Of a stretch of 64,000 bases of DNA, positions 8,885 through 19,013 are shown one piece after another. Location of the stretch: assembly GCF_000018285.1 (NCBI RefSeq), contig NC_009901.1, positions 3,037,001-3,101,000 of the forward strand, given 5' to 3'. A program made the translations under genes and the position numbers. This stretch comes from Shewanella pealeana ATCC 700345 (GTDB lineage Bacteria; Pseudomonadota; Gammaproteobacteria; Enterobacterales; Shewanellaceae). Each line of letters begins with the position of its first letter. Position 1 is the first letter of the stretch. The notes beneath the pieces were generated by a model, which was given only the letters and a program-made list of their open reading frames with translations, searched no databases and was not told the origin of the DNA.

Positions 8885-10243
8885 ATGACCAACATAGAAC
8901 AAGCGCTCGCCCTACTCGCTGCACCTTATACAGATGAACACTTCTTTGCTCGCGCCCTAAAGGCGTTAACCTTAGTGACCGGTTGCCGCTGGGCAGGATT
9001 TGGCCGCCCTTCCGCTCAGGAGGGATACGGTGAAATAATTGCTTTTTTCGATGGTAATGAAAATTTACCTAGTTTTGAATTTGAACTAAAAGGTTCCCCT
9101 TGCGAGCAGGTTTACCAGAACAATCAATGCCACTTGATCTTTAACAGCGACCTTCAGAAGCTCTTTCCCAATTTTGATTTGATAAAAACACTTGGCGCAG
9201 ACAGTTATCAAGCAGAGCAAATATTAAACGAAAAGGGAGGAATGATCGGCCATATCTTCGTACTTGATCCGAAACCGCAAAAAGAAGACTGTAAATCAAA
9301 TGAGTTTTTCAGACTCGTTGCCCAGCGAATTGGGGTTGAATATCAGCGGCATATCATTACTCAAGAACTTGAGCAGCGACAGAAGATGATCGCTTTATCA
9401 GAGCAGTATATGTCATTTGTCGATACCGACTATATTTACCGTGTTGTATCGAAAGGCTATGAGTCACTATTTAACTTAACTCAAGAGCAGATCATCGGAA
9501 AGAGTGTTTTCGAACTACATGGCAGAAACGTATTTGAAAATCAAATAAAACCGCTACTCGATCGTTGCTTTCGAGGAGAACAGATAAAAACTCAAATTTG
9601 GGTCCACCCACCTAACCATAAAAGGCCGATTTTCTTAGATGTTCACCATAATCCTTACTTCGATGCCTACGGTCAAATACAGGGTTCTATCGTTTCGGCT
9701 CATAATATTACTGAGCTTGAACAAGCTAAGAGCAGAATAGAGTATATAGCAAATCACGATAGCCTAACGGGGCTAGCCAACAGGCGCTCGTTATTTTACC
9801 AATTCGAGAAGTTACTTAAAGTGGAAGAAAATGCTAGCCCAACTGTCGCCATCGCCTATTTAGATATTGACCATTTTAAATCAATTAACGACAACTATGG
9901 CCACCAAATTGGCGACCTAGTGCTCATCGAAGTGGCTGAAATATTAACTCGTGCGAGCTTACAAGGTGATACTGTTGCCCGAATTGGTGGGGACGAATTT
10001 ATTTTAATCAAAACTTTTGAGCAACAGCTCGCCACATTAAATGGACAAGTCTTGCTCGATAATCTGCGAATACAACTGCAACATGCATTGTGTACTCAGG
10101 TTTCAATTGGTGGTCACAAGATAAAAATTAGCGCAAGTATCGGACTTCACTTAGTCGATGACACATCTGCGGAATTAGCTTCACTCATAAATCAGGCCGA
10201 TAATGAAATGTTTAAATACAAACAAGGCGCACCCGGTCGCTAA
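8885..10243 (+). CDS. PAS-GGDEF diguanylate cyclase
   Basis: The 452-residue cytoplasmic protein has an N-terminal GAF-like region (about 1-160), a PAS domain (about 165-285) and a GGDEF domain (about 286-450). The active-site motif GGDEF is intact at 368-372, so it should make c-di-GMP from two GTP. The inhibitory RxxD site expected five residues before GGDEF is LQGD, so product inhibition at the I-site is unlikely. No membrane segment is seen. The ligand sensed by the PAS or N-terminal part is unknown. It stands alone between maf and the HAD gene. Confidence 0.88.
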   Translation: MTNIEQALALLAAPYTDEHFFARALKALTLVTGCRWAGFGRPSAQEGYGEIIAFFDGNENLPSFEFELKGSPCEQVYQNNQCHLIFNSDLQKLFPNFDLIKTLGADSYQAEQILNEKGGMIGHIFVLDPKPQKEDCKSNEFFRLVAQRIGVEYQRHIITQELEQRQKMIALSEQYMSFVDTDYIYRVVSKGYESLFNLTQEQIIGKSVFELHGRNVFENQIKPLLDRCFRGEQIKTQIWVHPPNHKRPIFLDVHHNPYFDAYGQIQGSIVSAHNITELEQAKSRIEYIANHDSLTGLANRRSLFYQFEKLLKVEENASPTVAIAYLDIDHFKSINDNYGHQIGDLVLIEVAEILTRASLQGDTVARIGGDEFILIKTFEQQLATLNGQVLLDNLRIQLQHALCTQVSIGGHKIKISASIGLHLVDDTSAELASLINQADNEMFKYKQGAPGR

Positions 10244-10444
10244 TAATACCAAGTTTTCTTATGCATTCGTTTGTAGCATCTCGCCATCAGATTTCGATAT
10301 GCAGGGCACTTGACACTAACGCCTACATACCAATGCTTAACCGAATACTAAGCGCTAAAGGTGGTAAAGATTCTGTTACTCGCTCCAACGCACATCACAT
10401 AGCCAGCTAACAATTAATGGTGTTTAAGCGATAAAACAGCGGTT

Positions 10445-11092
10445 CTAGGCTAATACGTTAAGTAACTCTAATGGTCTATGGATAATAGCCTTTGGCTTAG
10501 CTAACAATAGCTTTGACTCACTATGAGCCCCATAACTCACGCCAACTGAATCAACCCCTGCATTATTTGCCATATTGAGATCATGAAGAGAGTCTCCAAC
10601 CATAAGCGCACGTTCAGGCTTAACCTTAAGCTCTTCTAATAAGTCATAGAGCATATCTGGATTTGGTTTACTCTTTGACTCATCGGCGCATCGACTCGAT
10701 TCAAAATGCCTTGCTAATCCAGTTTCACTTAGCACGCGATTCAAACCGTTGCGCCCTTTACCCGTAGCAACAGCTAAACGATAATCACGTGTACTCAGCT
10801 CATTCAGTAGCATTTCACTACCGTCAAACAATGGGCTTGGTGTGGTATTAAGCGTCAAGTAATGCTCTTTATACGAATTAATCATGGGGTCGAAATCAAT
10901 TGTAGGCAAAGCTGGATATAAGGTTTTTAACGCCTCTTCCATCGATAGTCCAATCACATCCCGTACCGCCAACTCTGATGGGCAAACAAGAGATAGCGAG
11001 TGAGCCATCTGCTGCATACAAGTAACAATTTTACTGATGGAATCCATTAAGGTTCCATCCCAATCAAAGATGACTAATTCGTAAGGCTTCAT
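10445..11092 (-). CDS. HAD-superfamily phosphatase, phosphoglycolate phosphatase-like
   Basis: The 215-residue protein starts with HAD motif I, FDWDGT, with Asp10 and Asp12, has an alpha-helical cap, motif II around ATGKGRNG, the KSKPNPDM motif and motif IV GDSLHD. It should be a cytoplasmic small-molecule phosphatase; the substrate cannot be read from the sequence. Its ATG overlaps the rluC stop (ATGA), so the two are translationally coupled, an arrangement seen in other gammaproteobacteria. Confidence 0.88.
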   Translation of the reverse strand: MKPYELVIFDWDGTLMDSISKIVTCMQQMAHSLSLVCPSELAVRDVIGLSMEEALKTLYPALPTIDFDPMINSYKEHYLTLNTTPSPLFDGSEMLLNELSTRDYRLAVATGKGRNGLNRVLSETGLARHFESSRCADESKSKPNPDMLYDLLEELKVKPERALMVGDSLHDLNMANNAGVDSVGVSYGAHSESKLLLAKPKAIIHRPLELLNVLA

Positions 11093-12048
11093 ACTTTCTT
11101 TAACTTCTTTAAGGTTGATTCGAGTATTGTGTCTAATGGTGCTTTAACTTGCATCACCTCTTCCGTCTCAGGATGGGTGAATTTCAGCTGCGCTGCGTGC
11201 AAAAACAGGCGATTTAAACCCTGTGCTCGCATAGAGTCATCAAACTTTTGTTCGCTGTATTTTTCATCACACGCTATTGGGTGCCCAGCAAATTGACAAT
11301 GAACACGAATTTGGTGAGTACGGCCTGTGACAGGGCTCGCCTGCACTAAGGTTGAATCCTCATAACGCTGTAGGATCTTAAAGCGAGTTTCAGACTCTTT
11401 ACCCTCTTTATTAACGCGAACTATTCGCTCACCAGACTTCAGTGTTAACTTAAGCAACGGTGCTTTAATCACTTTGTCGTGACTCTGCCACTCGCCTCTT
11501 ACCAGCGCGACATAGTCCTTTTGCATCTTCTTATATCTAAGTTGATCATGTAGATGTCTTAGTGCACTACGCTTCTTGGCGATAAGTAACACTCCCGATG
11601 TTTCTTTATCGAGCCTGTGAACTAACTCCAAAAACTTTTGCTGAGTGCGTAAAGAGCGCATAGCCTCAATCACGCCAAATTCAACACCACTGCCACCATG
11701 AACAGCAATTCCTGATGGCTTATTTAATACGATAAGATATTTATCTTCAAAAAGGATCCGCTCTTCAAGCTGAGACACTTTCGTCAACTTAGCAGAAGGA
11801 CCTGGACGCCCTTCGCTTTCAGACACTCTAACAGGCGGAATTCGTACGATGTCCCCATCGGCTAGCTTATACTCAGGTTTAATGCGCTTTTTATTGACTC
11901 GAACTTCACCTTTACGCACGATCCGATAGATCATACTTTTAGGTACGCCCTTGAGTTTTGTCAGAAGAAAATTATCGATTCGTTGTCCAACGTGGTCTTC
12001 ATCAATGGTGACCAATTGAACTTGTGCTTTTTGAGATGGAGTATTCAT
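11089..12048 (-). CDS. rluC: 23S rRNA pseudouridine(955/2504/2580) synthase RluC
   Basis: RluC isomerises three uridines of 23S rRNA. The 319-residue protein has an N-terminal S4 RNA-binding domain (about residues 20-80; GQRIDNFLL, then IRKGEVRVN-like) and the RluA-type catalytic domain with HRLDKETSG, where Asp147 is the nucleophile. The placement next to and divergent from rne is as in E. coli, which argues for RluC rather than RluA or RluD. Confidence 0.93.
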   Translation of the reverse strand: MNTPSQKAQVQLVTIDEDHVGQRIDNFLLTKLKGVPKSMIYRIVRKGEVRVNKKRIKPEYKLADGDIVRIPPVRVSESEGRPGPSAKLTKVSQLEERILFEDKYLIVLNKPSGIAVHGGSGVEFGVIEAMRSLRTQQKFLELVHRLDKETSGVLLIAKKRSALRHLHDQLRYKKMQKDYVALVRGEWQSHDKVIKAPLLKLTLKSGERIVRVNKEGKESETRFKILQRYEDSTLVQASPVTGRTHQIRVHCQFAGHPIACDEKYSEQKFDDSMRAQGLNRLFLHAAQLKFTHPETEEVMQVKAPLDTILESTLKKLKKV

Positions 12049-12499
12049 GCTGCGCCGTTATGTATTTCGTTGCCACGCATTGTACAACAACTCAAAAGAA
12101 TTGTGCCTTTCCATTTGCTGATTTTATCTAATATTGCTATATTTCCCTCGCTAACGCCGATAGTAAGTGAATAAAGTGTTCACAAATCAGCGTTATATTA
12201 CGTTCCAGAATGAGACTAAAAATGTTTTAGGTTTGATAGTAAATCATTGATTTACAGGTCGTTGTATCAATAAAAAAGCCAGTACATGCGCTTTCACGAT
12301 TAAATCAAAACGAAAACCCAACTTACAACTGGTTTCTCTTCTGTAAACGCCCCAATTTCGAAGAATAATTTTAACTCGTCGTCAGACGCTACCATTTCGA
12401 ATTGGCATTACTGGAAAGTATTTTAGAATTTATGGGGTTGGTTGACATTTAACAACGAATTCCTTGTTTTTTATAAACATAAAAAAATAAGCCATAAAT
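12049..12499. other. rluC-rne divergent intergenic region
   Basis: This AT-rich stretch carries the promoters of the divergent rluC and rne genes. A TTGACA at 12442-12447 could be a -35 for rne but lacks a well-spaced -10. No ORF of interest was seen. Confidence 0.4.
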
Positions 12500-12600
12500 A
12501 GGATGCGACACGCAGCGAATGCGTCTAACAGCAATGCGCACCTTGCCTAGAGACCGACCGAGAGGTCCCGTTTAGTGATCCTAGGCCCGTAATGCAGTGA
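12500..12600 (+). promoter_or_regulatory. Structured rne 5' leader, rne5-like
   Basis: The DNA just upstream of rne is GC-richer than its surroundings and holds two hairpins: ACGCA (12510-12514) with TGCGT (12520-12524), and an outer GCCTAG (12545-12550) pairing with CTAGGC (12581-12586) around an inner GACC/GGTC stem (12552-12567). In E. coli the rne leader hairpins bind RNase E and autoregulate its mRNA; this region is in the right place to do the same. Confidence 0.55.
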
Positions 12601-12645
12601 AATTTGTATCGTTTGATGACCTTTATATAGAAGAATTAAGTCATC

Positions 12646-15600
12646 ATGAAACGGATGTTAATCAATGCGACTCAATCTGAAGAGTTGCGCGTAGCCCTTG
12701 TTGATGGGCAACAACTTTATGATCTGGATATCGAAAGCCCAGGCCATGAACAAAAGAAAGCCAACATTTACAAAGGCACAATTACACGAGTAGAACCGTC
12801 TCTTGAAGCGGCTTTCGTTGATTATGGTGCTGAGCGTCACGGCTTCCTACCACTTAAAGAAATCGCTCGAGAATACTTCCCTAAAGGTTACTCTTTCCAA
12901 GGCCGTCCTAACATTAAGGAAGTGGTTAAAGAAGGCCAAGAAGTTATTATCCAGATTGATAAAGAGGAACGTGGCAACAAAGGTGCTGCACTAACTACTT
13001 TTATTAGTCTTGCAGGTTCTTACCTAGTTCTAATGCCAAATAACCCTCGTGCAGGTGGTATTTCACGTCGTATCGAAGGTGATGAGCGTACAGAGCTTAA
13101 AGCCGCTCTTGCCGAGCTTGAAGTGCCACAGGGTATGGGTCTAATTGTTCGCACCGCTGGTGTGGGTAAGGATCCAGCCGAATTGAAGTGGGACTTAAAG
13201 GTACTTCAACACCACTGGGCTGCAATTAAAGAAGCAGCAGAAGGTGCACCAGCTCCTTTCCTAATTCATCAAGAAAGTAACGTAATTGTTCGTGCTATTC
13301 GTGACTATTTACGTCGCGACGTTGGTGAGATATTAATTGACCACCCACGCATTTATGAACAAGCAAAAGAGCACGTTTCTCTTGTTCGTCCAGACTTTGT
13401 TGAACGTATTAAGCGCTATGACGCTGAAGTACCACTATTTACACATTACCAGATCGAAACACAAATCGAATCTGCGTTCCAACGTGAAGTGCGCCTTCCT
13501 TCTGGTGGTTCAATCGTAATCGACCCGACAGAAGCCCTAACCTCTATCGATATTAACTCTGCCCGTGCAACTAAAGGCGGCGATATCGAAGAGACAGCAC
13601 TGAATACAAACCTTGAAGCGGCAGACGAAATTGCTCGTCAATTGCGTCTTCGTGACTTAGGCGGTTTGGTTGTTATCGACTTTATCGATATGACGCCTGT
13701 GCGCCATCAACGTGAAGTTGAAAAACGTATGCAAGACGCCGTTCATCATGACCGCGCTCGCGTACAATTAGGTCGTATTTCACGCTTTGGCTTGATGGAA
13801 ATGTCGCGTCAGCGCCTACGTCCTTCGCTAGAAGAGTCTGCTGCGCACCTATGCCCTCGCTGTCATGGACAAGGTACTATTCGTGGTACAGAGTCTCTAG
13901 CACTATCTATTCTTCGTCTAATGGAAGAAGAAGCAATTAAAGAGAACACATCGCAAATTGAAGCGGTTGTTCCTGTTGATGTTGCCGCTTTCCTACTTAA
14001 CGAAAAGCGTAAAGCGATTCGCATCACTGAAAAGCGTCATAACGTTGAAGTGTATGTCATTCCAGATCCAAATATGACAACACCAGATTACCGTGTTGTT
14101 CGTCATCGTAAAGATGATGAGATCAGTGAATCTAGCTACAAGTTACTTGAGAAAGAAGAGTCTAAGCTATACGAACCACGTAAGCTTGAAAGAGCTGCCG
14201 CTCCACAGCCAGCACTAAAAGGTTTCTCTACGCCAAAGAAAGCGCCAGTAGTTGAAACTAAACCTGCTGCACCAAAGAAAGAAGAGCCAGGTTTCTTCGC
14301 TAAAATTGCTGCAGCAATTAGCTCACTATTTGGCTCAAAAGAAGAACCAAAAGCTGAAACTAAGAAGCAAGATAAAGACAGTCGCGGTAATCAAGGCCGC
14401 ACAAATAACCGTCGTAATAGCAATCGTCGCAATGACCCTCGCCGTAATCGCAACGAAAATCGCAGCGATAACCGAAACGATAGCCGCAATGACAGCGAAC
14501 AAGCTAAAGACAAGCGTAGCAAGAACAGTCGCAGCGATAAAAGCGATGACCGTTCACAGGCTCAGGAAGACACGAGTAAGCGTCAACCGCGTGCCGATAA
14601 GCCACGCTCTCGTCAAGAGGCTAGCAACGAGAACGAGCAACCAAAGCAAGAAGCTGCACGTGAGCGTCGCCAGCGTCGTAACATGCGCCGTAAAGTGCGT
14701 GTGACTAACGAGACTGAAGAAACCAAAGCGGTAGCCGCTAAAGTTGATACTCCGGTACCAACTAGTGTGACTAACGAAGACAAACCTGCACGTCCAAAGC
14801 GTCAACCTCGTAAGCCTAAGGCTAAAGTTGAAGCGGTTGAAGCTGCAGAACAAACTGAAGTAGTGAGTCAGGTTGAAGCCATTGTAGAAACACCTGTTGA
14901 AGTGCCTACGCCAGTTGTTGAAACGCCGAAGCCTGTTGTTGAAACTACAGCAGATGCTGTGACAGAAGAAAATGTAGCTTCAACTGAAGAAACTACTTCC
15001 GAAGATAATACTCGTGAGCCACGTGAAGGCCAACGTAGAAGCCGTCGTAGTCCTCGCCACTTACGTGCAGCGGGCCAACGCCGTCGTCGTGATGGAGACG
15101 CTGCTCAGCAAAATGAAGATAACCAAGCATTTGTTGCGATAGATCCTGTCACAACTGTTGTTGAAAGCACTTCTGACGTTGTCGTTGTTGCACCAACTGA
15201 GGCTAATGTTGAAGTTAAAACTGATACAATAGCTGATGTTCAAGTCGTAGCTAAAGCCGAGTCGACCAGCGAAGCTCAGTCTCCTGTTGTTGCCCCGACT
15301 GAGGCGATTGCTGTTGAAGCCACACCTGTTAAAGCTGAGATCGCTGCAGAAGCCCCAGTAGCTAAGCCTGAAGTTGAAGCTAAACCTGTAGTTGAGCCGA
15401 TAGTTGAAGCTAAGCCAGTGGTTGAGCCGATAGTTGAAGCTAAGCCAGTGGTTGAACCAACAGTTGAAGCTAAGCCTGCGGTTGAGCCGACAGTCGAAGC
15501 TAAGCCTGTGGTTGAGCCGACAGTTGAAGTCAAGGCTAAGCCGAGCGAACCTAAAGCACAAAAAGTTGAATCAGCGTCAAAAACAGCTTCTGCTCCAATG

Positions 15601-15900
15601 GCAAAACCTGCAGCAATCACGCCTAATGTCGAGAAATCGGTAGAAGTGCCAGCTCAAGTTGTTGAAGCGAAGGTTACAGAGCCTAAGCTTGCTGAAGTCG
15701 CTGTCGAAGCCAAGCCTGTTGCTGCCAAACCTGCTAGTCGCTTTGGCTCGATGGTAATGTCAGATACGACCAAGCCAACAGTTGAAAACAGAGAGAATAT
15801 TGCTACACCTATGGGTCGCCAATATTCAGCCTCAGAGTCAGCTGAAGCAACTAAGCCTAGAACGGCAAACAGTGCTAATTCAGAAACAGTTCGTACTTAA
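12646..15900 (+). CDS. rne: Ribonuclease E
   Basis: RNase E is the main endonuclease of mRNA decay and rRNA/tRNA processing and scaffolds the degradosome. The 1084-residue protein has an S1 domain (about 36-120), the catalytic DNase I-like region with Asp302 (SIDINS) and Asp345 (VIDFID), and the zinc link Cys403/Cys406 (CPRCHG). From about residue 500 the protein is disordered: an Arg-rich RNA-binding segment (about 575-690, 790-830) and an acidic Pro/Val/Glu region with a decapeptide repeat near residues 910-960. The start matches family [10 protein letters not shown]. The catalytic half is highly conserved; the tail evolves rapidly. Confidence 0.97.
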   Translation: MKRMLINATQSEELRVALVDGQQLYDLDIESPGHEQKKANIYKGTITRVEPSLEAAFVDYGAERHGFLPLKEIAREYFPKGYSFQGRPNIKEVVKEGQEVIIQIDKEERGNKGAALTTFISLAGSYLVLMPNNPRAGGISRRIEGDERTELKAALAELEVPQGMGLIVRTAGVGKDPAELKWDLKVLQHHWAAIKEAAEGAPAPFLIHQESNVIVRAIRDYLRRDVGEILIDHPRIYEQAKEHVSLVRPDFVERIKRYDAEVPLFTHYQIETQIESAFQREVRLPSGGSIVIDPTEALTSIDINSARATKGGDIEETALNTNLEAADEIARQLRLRDLGGLVVIDFIDMTPVRHQREVEKRMQDAVHHDRARVQLGRISRFGLMEMSRQRLRPSLEESAAHLCPRCHGQGTIRGTESLALSILRLMEEEAIKENTSQIEAVVPVDVAAFLLNEKRKAIRITEKRHNVEVYVIPDPNMTTPDYRVVRHRKDDEISESSYKLLEKEESKLYEPRKLERAAAPQPALKGFSTPKKAPVVETKPAAPKKEEPGFFAKIAAAISSLFGSKEEPKAETKKQDKDSRGNQGRTNNRRNSNRRNDPRRNRNENRSDNRNDSRNDSEQAKDKRSKNSRSDKSDDRSQAQEDTSKRQPRADKPRSRQEASNENEQPKQEAARERRQRRNMRRKVRVTNETEETKAVAAKVDTPVPTSVTNEDKPARPKRQPRKPKAKVEAVEAAEQTEVVSQVEAIVETPVEVPTPVVETPKPVVETTADAVTEENVASTEETTSEDNTREPREGQRRSRRSPRHLRAAGQRRRRDGDAAQQNEDNQAFVAIDPVTTVVESTSDVVVVAPTEANVEVKTDTIADVQVVAKAESTSEAQSPVVAPTEAIAVEATPVKAEIAAEAPVAKPEVEAKPVVEPIVEAKPVVEPIVEAKPVVEPTVEAKPAVEPTVEAKPVVEPTVEVKAKPSEPKAQKVESASKTASAPMAKPAAITPNVEKSVEVPAQVVEAKVTEPKLAEVAVEAKPVAAKPASRFGSMVMSDTTKPTVENRENIATPMGRQYSASESAEATKPRTANSANSETVRT
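15373..15522 (+). repeat. Five 30-bp in-frame tandem repeats in rne
   Basis: Five nearly identical 30-bp units begin with GTTGAAGCTAAGCC and encode the decapeptide [10 protein letters not shown] in the disordered tail of RNase E; a partial sixth begins at 15523. Differences are mostly single bases. Confidence 0.93.
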
Positions 15901-15921
15901 ATTAAGTTAACTGTTTTGTCT

Positions 15922-15951
15922 AAAAGCCATGCATTTATGCATGGCTTTTTT
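15922..15951 (+). terminator. Terminator after rne
   Basis: The stem AAAAGCCATGCA / TGCATGGCTTTT is followed by U residues and lies 22 bases beyond the rne stop. Confidence 0.88.
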
Positions 15952-16030
15952 ATGTTCAAACAGCCGTGATTTTGTTAGTATTCGCGGCAAATAATTATTA
16001 CCACACAAACAAATATTTAACAGAGGCTAA

Positions 16031-17590
16031 ATGTTCGATCTTATTCGTCACAAAACAGCCAGCCATAGAGCTGACTTACTTTCTGGTATTACCGTAGCCT
16101 TAGCTTTAGTTCCTGAAGCTGTTGCATTTGCATTCGTTGCGGGTGTTGAGCCTATGGTTGGCTTATACGCAGCATTCATTATGGGCCTTATTACGGCGCT
16201 GATTGGTGGCCGACCAGGCATGATCTCTGGTGCAACAGGTGCTATGGCCGTTGTTATGGTGGCCCTTGTTGCAGAGCATGGTGTGCAATACCTTTTTGCA
16301 GCTGTGGTGCTTGCGGGCCTAATTCAAGTCTCAGCAGGCGTCTTTAAACTGGGGAAATTTATCCGAATCGTTCCCTACCCTGTAATGATAGGTTTTGTGA
16401 ATGGTTTGGCGATTGTTATTTTCCTTGCTCAGTTAGGTCAATTCCAAACCCCAGACGCTAATGGAGTGATGACTTGGTTACCTCAAAATCAACTAATCCT
16501 CATGTTAGGACTTGTTGCTTTAACAATGGCAATCATTCAGTTTTTACCAAAATTGACAACTGCAATCCCGTCATCACTAGCCGCAATTTTAACGGTTACA
16601 TTGCTGGTTACTTTCTTTAATCTTGATACTCGTACCGTACTCGACTTCCTCAAGTCTATGAGTGGTAATGACAATGCAACGATTGCTGGTAGCTTACCGA
16701 CCTTCTCTATCCCTGCTGTTGAATTCAGCTTAGATACGCTTTATATCATTCTTCCATACTCGCTAATCCTGGCAGCTGTTGGCTTGATTGAATCACTATT
16801 AACGCTAACAGTAATTGATGAGATGACAGGAACTCGTGGCCGTGGCAACAAAGAATGTATCGGTCAAGGCGTGGGTAACATCACCAGCGGTTTCTTTGGC
16901 GCCATGGGTGGTTGCGCTATGATTGGTCAATCGATGATCAACATCAACTCAGGTGGCCGCGGACGTTTATCGGGTATTACTGCAGCACTTGCTCTGCTCG
17001 CATTCATCTTGTTCGGTTCGACATTTATCGAAATGATCCCACTCGCAGCTCTTGTTGGTGTGATGTTTATGGTAGTACTGGGAACATTCGAGTGGGCCAG
17101 CTTTAAAGTGATGCGCAAAGTACCTAAGCACGATGCATTCGTTATCGTCCTAGTAACTATTGTGACCGTATTTACCGATCTTGCATTCGCTGTATTCGTT
17201 GGTGTTATCGTTTCTGCTTTGGTTTTCGCTTGGGAACATGCAAAACACATCAACGTAGAAATCAGCGAAGATCAAAACGGCTGGAAAGTGTACAAGCTAA
17301 ACGGTCCACTCTTCTTTGGTTCAGTTGCTGAATTTTTAGAGCTATTTGATGCTAAGAGCGATCCGCAAGATGTGATTGTCGATTTTCAAAACTCGCGAGT
17401 GTGTGACCACTCGGCTCTTGATGCTATCGATACGCTAGCAGAACGTTATGTAGGCAGCGGAAAGCGCCTGCATTTACGTCACCTTAGCAACGACTGTAAA
17501 GAACTTCTCGCTAAAGCGGGTGACTTGGTTGAGGTTAACTTAATTGAAGATCCTCACTATAAAGTTGCTGACGATAAGCTAGACTCGTAA
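16031..17590 (+). CDS. SulP-family inorganic anion transporter with STAS domain
   Basis: The 519-residue protein has about 11-14 hydrophobic segments up to residue 400 and a cytoplasmic C-terminal STAS domain (about 415-510). The N-terminal segment SGITVALALVPEAVAFAFVAG matches the SulP signature region, and the STAS part has V-C-D-H-S-A-L-D-A-I. These features resemble BicA-type sodium/bicarbonate transporters and other prokaryotic SulP proteins, so bicarbonate or sulfate is plausible but the substrate is not proven. An AGAGG site precedes the ATG and a terminator follows; it is a single-gene unit. Confidence 0.88.
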   Translation: MFDLIRHKTASHRADLLSGITVALALVPEAVAFAFVAGVEPMVGLYAAFIMGLITALIGGRPGMISGATGAMAVVMVALVAEHGVQYLFAAVVLAGLIQVSAGVFKLGKFIRIVPYPVMIGFVNGLAIVIFLAQLGQFQTPDANGVMTWLPQNQLILMLGLVALTMAIIQFLPKLTTAIPSSLAAILTVTLLVTFFNLDTRTVLDFLKSMSGNDNATIAGSLPTFSIPAVEFSLDTLYIILPYSLILAAVGLIESLLTLTVIDEMTGTRGRGNKECIGQGVGNITSGFFGAMGGCAMIGQSMININSGGRGRLSGITAALALLAFILFGSTFIEMIPLAALVGVMFMVVLGTFEWASFKVMRKVPKHDAFVIVLVTIVTVFTDLAFAVFVGVIVSALVFAWEHAKHINVEISEDQNGWKVYKLNGPLFFGSVAEFLELFDAKSDPQDVIVDFQNSRVCDHSALDAIDTLAERYVGSGKRLHLRHLSNDCKELLAKAGDLVEVNLIEDPHYKVADDKLDS

Positions 17591-17610
17591 ATAGCATTAA
17601 GCTTAACAAT

Positions 17611-17640
17611 AAAAAAGACAGGCTATGCCTGTCTTTTTTA
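17611..17640. terminator. Bidirectional terminator between SulP and msr genes
   Basis: The stem AAAAAAGACAGGC / GCCTGTCTTTTTT with loop TAT can end both the rightward SulP transcript and the leftward methionine sulfoxide reductase transcript. Confidence 0.88.
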
Positions 17641-17665
17641 TTATGTGTAAACTCGAGTCAGTCGC

Positions 17666-18568
17666 TCATTTCAATTTATCCGCAAACAGCGCCTTAACTT
17701 TGTCGACCTTAGGTTTCACTACCATCTGACAATAGGGTTGCTCACCGTTTAGCTCATAGTAATCATTATGATAATCTTCAGCAGCAAAGAAGCCATCATA
17801 AGCAATCACTTGAGTCACTATCGGGTCCGGCCATGCCGCTATTCTTGTTAAGTCATCTATCATATTATTCGCGATCAAGGCTTGTTGCTCATTATGAATA
17901 AAGATCACCGAGCGATACTGCGGGCCCACATCATTGCCTTGGCGGTTTAGTGTGGTTGGATTGTGGCTTTGCCAAAAGACCTCCAGCAAGCTTTCAAAGC
18001 TGACTTCTCTTGGATTAAATTCAATCTGCACCACTTCAGCATGGTTGGTATTGCCACTGCATACAGCTTTGTAATTCGCATCATGGCTATCTCCACCAGC
18101 ATAACCGGAAGTCACTTTTGTTACGCCTTTAATCGCTGAAAAAATGGCTTCGATACACCAAAAACAGCCGCCACCAAAGGTTGCCAACTCGAGCTTAGTC
18201 TCATTTGTCTCTTGCTCTATAGGCCTAAAGGTCATAGATACTGAATTAACACAGTGTCTAAGGTTTTTGGGCGTTAAGAGCTCGCCCTCAAAAACATGGC
18301 CTAAATGACCGTCGCACTTAGCGCAGACAATTTCAACTCGCATGCCATCAGCATCAATATTTCGTTTCACAGCGCCTGCAATCTCATCATCAAATGCCGG
18401 CCAACCACAGTGGGCATTAAACTTACTCTCCGAGCGATATAAGGGGGCATCACACTTCTTGCAACAATATACACCTTGAGCATCGTGTTGATTATATTCG
18501 CCACTAAAAGGCCTTTCAGTGCCTTTATCTTCAATCACATGCTTCTCATATTCGGTTAGTTCTCGCAT
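17666..18568 (-). CDS. Bifunctional methionine sulfoxide reductase B/A (MsrB-MsrA fusion)
   Basis: One 300-residue protein joins MsrB (about 1-118) to MsrA (about 125-290), covering both R and S stereoisomers of methionine sulfoxide. The MsrB part has zinc cysteines at about 36/39 and 82/85 and the catalytic Cys106 in RHCVNS. The MsrA part has GCFWC with Cys135 as nucleophile. No signal peptide is present, so it should act in the cytoplasm with thioredoxin. The order B then A is the reverse of the MsrA-MsrB fusion in Neisseria PilB. Confidence 0.94.
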   Translation of the reverse strand: MRELTEYEKHVIEDKGTERPFSGEYNQHDAQGVYCCKKCDAPLYRSESKFNAHCGWPAFDDEIAGAVKRNIDADGMRVEIVCAKCDGHLGHVFEGELLTPKNLRHCVNSVSMTFRPIEQETNETKLELATFGGGCFWCIEAIFSAIKGVTKVTSGYAGGDSHDANYKAVCSGNTNHAEVVQIEFNPREVSFESLLEVFWQSHNPTTLNRQGNDVGPQYRSVIFIHNEQQALIANNMIDDLTRIAAWPDPIVTQVIAYDGFFAAEDYHNDYYELNGEQPYCQMVVKPKVDKVKALFADKLK

Positions 18569-19013
18569 ATCACCCTCTCTGAACTCGTTACAACTGTCTT
18601 CTTAAAATTAATCAATTCTGAAGCTGATCACCCGCTGCTTAGCAAGCCGTTCACGACTAGCACTGCACAATAGACCCGATACGTTAACAAAAGCTTTCTA
18701 GATTTGCTTAATCTTACTCTTTACCGACTCAATTAACCCGTGTGAGGCCACTCTAAATCAAAGCAAAAAGTAATAACTTAATAGTAGAGGTAATAAAAAC
18801 CTTAGCCTACCGAGCAAAAAGAGACATTTTTAGATAAATTCTTTCAAACTAATGTTGCCTACTAAGTAGCTCATTATTAGTCAGTTATCCCCTTAAAAAG
18901 TAGGACTATTCATTTGTATAAACAATCAGAAGCGTGATCTAGCTCACTCACGTTTGATTCAGCAGTTTCAGCTCGTTAAACTTACCGCGGGTTTCATAAT
19001 AAGAAGAATCAAG
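18569..19013. other. Intergenic region between divergent msr and oxygenase genes
   Basis: This AT-rich region holds the promoters of both divergent genes and a CRP-like site near 18940. No further gene or hairpin of note was seen. Confidence 0.45.
18929..18950 (+). promoter_or_regulatory. Candidate CRP binding site
   Basis: The core GTGATCTAGCTCAC at 18933-18946 matches the CRP consensus GTGA-N6-TCAC with the TCTAGC spacer close to the palindromic optimum. It lies about 67 bases upstream of the oxygenase start. Confidence 0.5.

Noticed and set aside
10245..10268. ATACCAAG... after the PAS-GGDEF gene as a MITE end
   Set aside because: No inverted partner was found within the following 200 bases.
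12442..12477. TTGACA ... TATAAA as the rne promoter
   Set aside because: The spacing is 24 bases, too long for sigma-70; only the -35 could be real.
14554..14853. Leftward open frame opposite rne
   Set aside because: Codon-bias shadow of the low-complexity Arg/Lys-rich coding sequence; the product is a meaningless Leu/Thr/Phe-rich string.
15373..15522. Tandem 30-bp repeats as a CRISPR array
   Set aside because: There are no spacers, and the repeats keep the rne reading frame.
15061..15561. Leftward 166-codon open frame opposite rne, and a second at 15276-15620
   Set aside because: Both are antisense translations of the 30-bp repeats and their surroundings.
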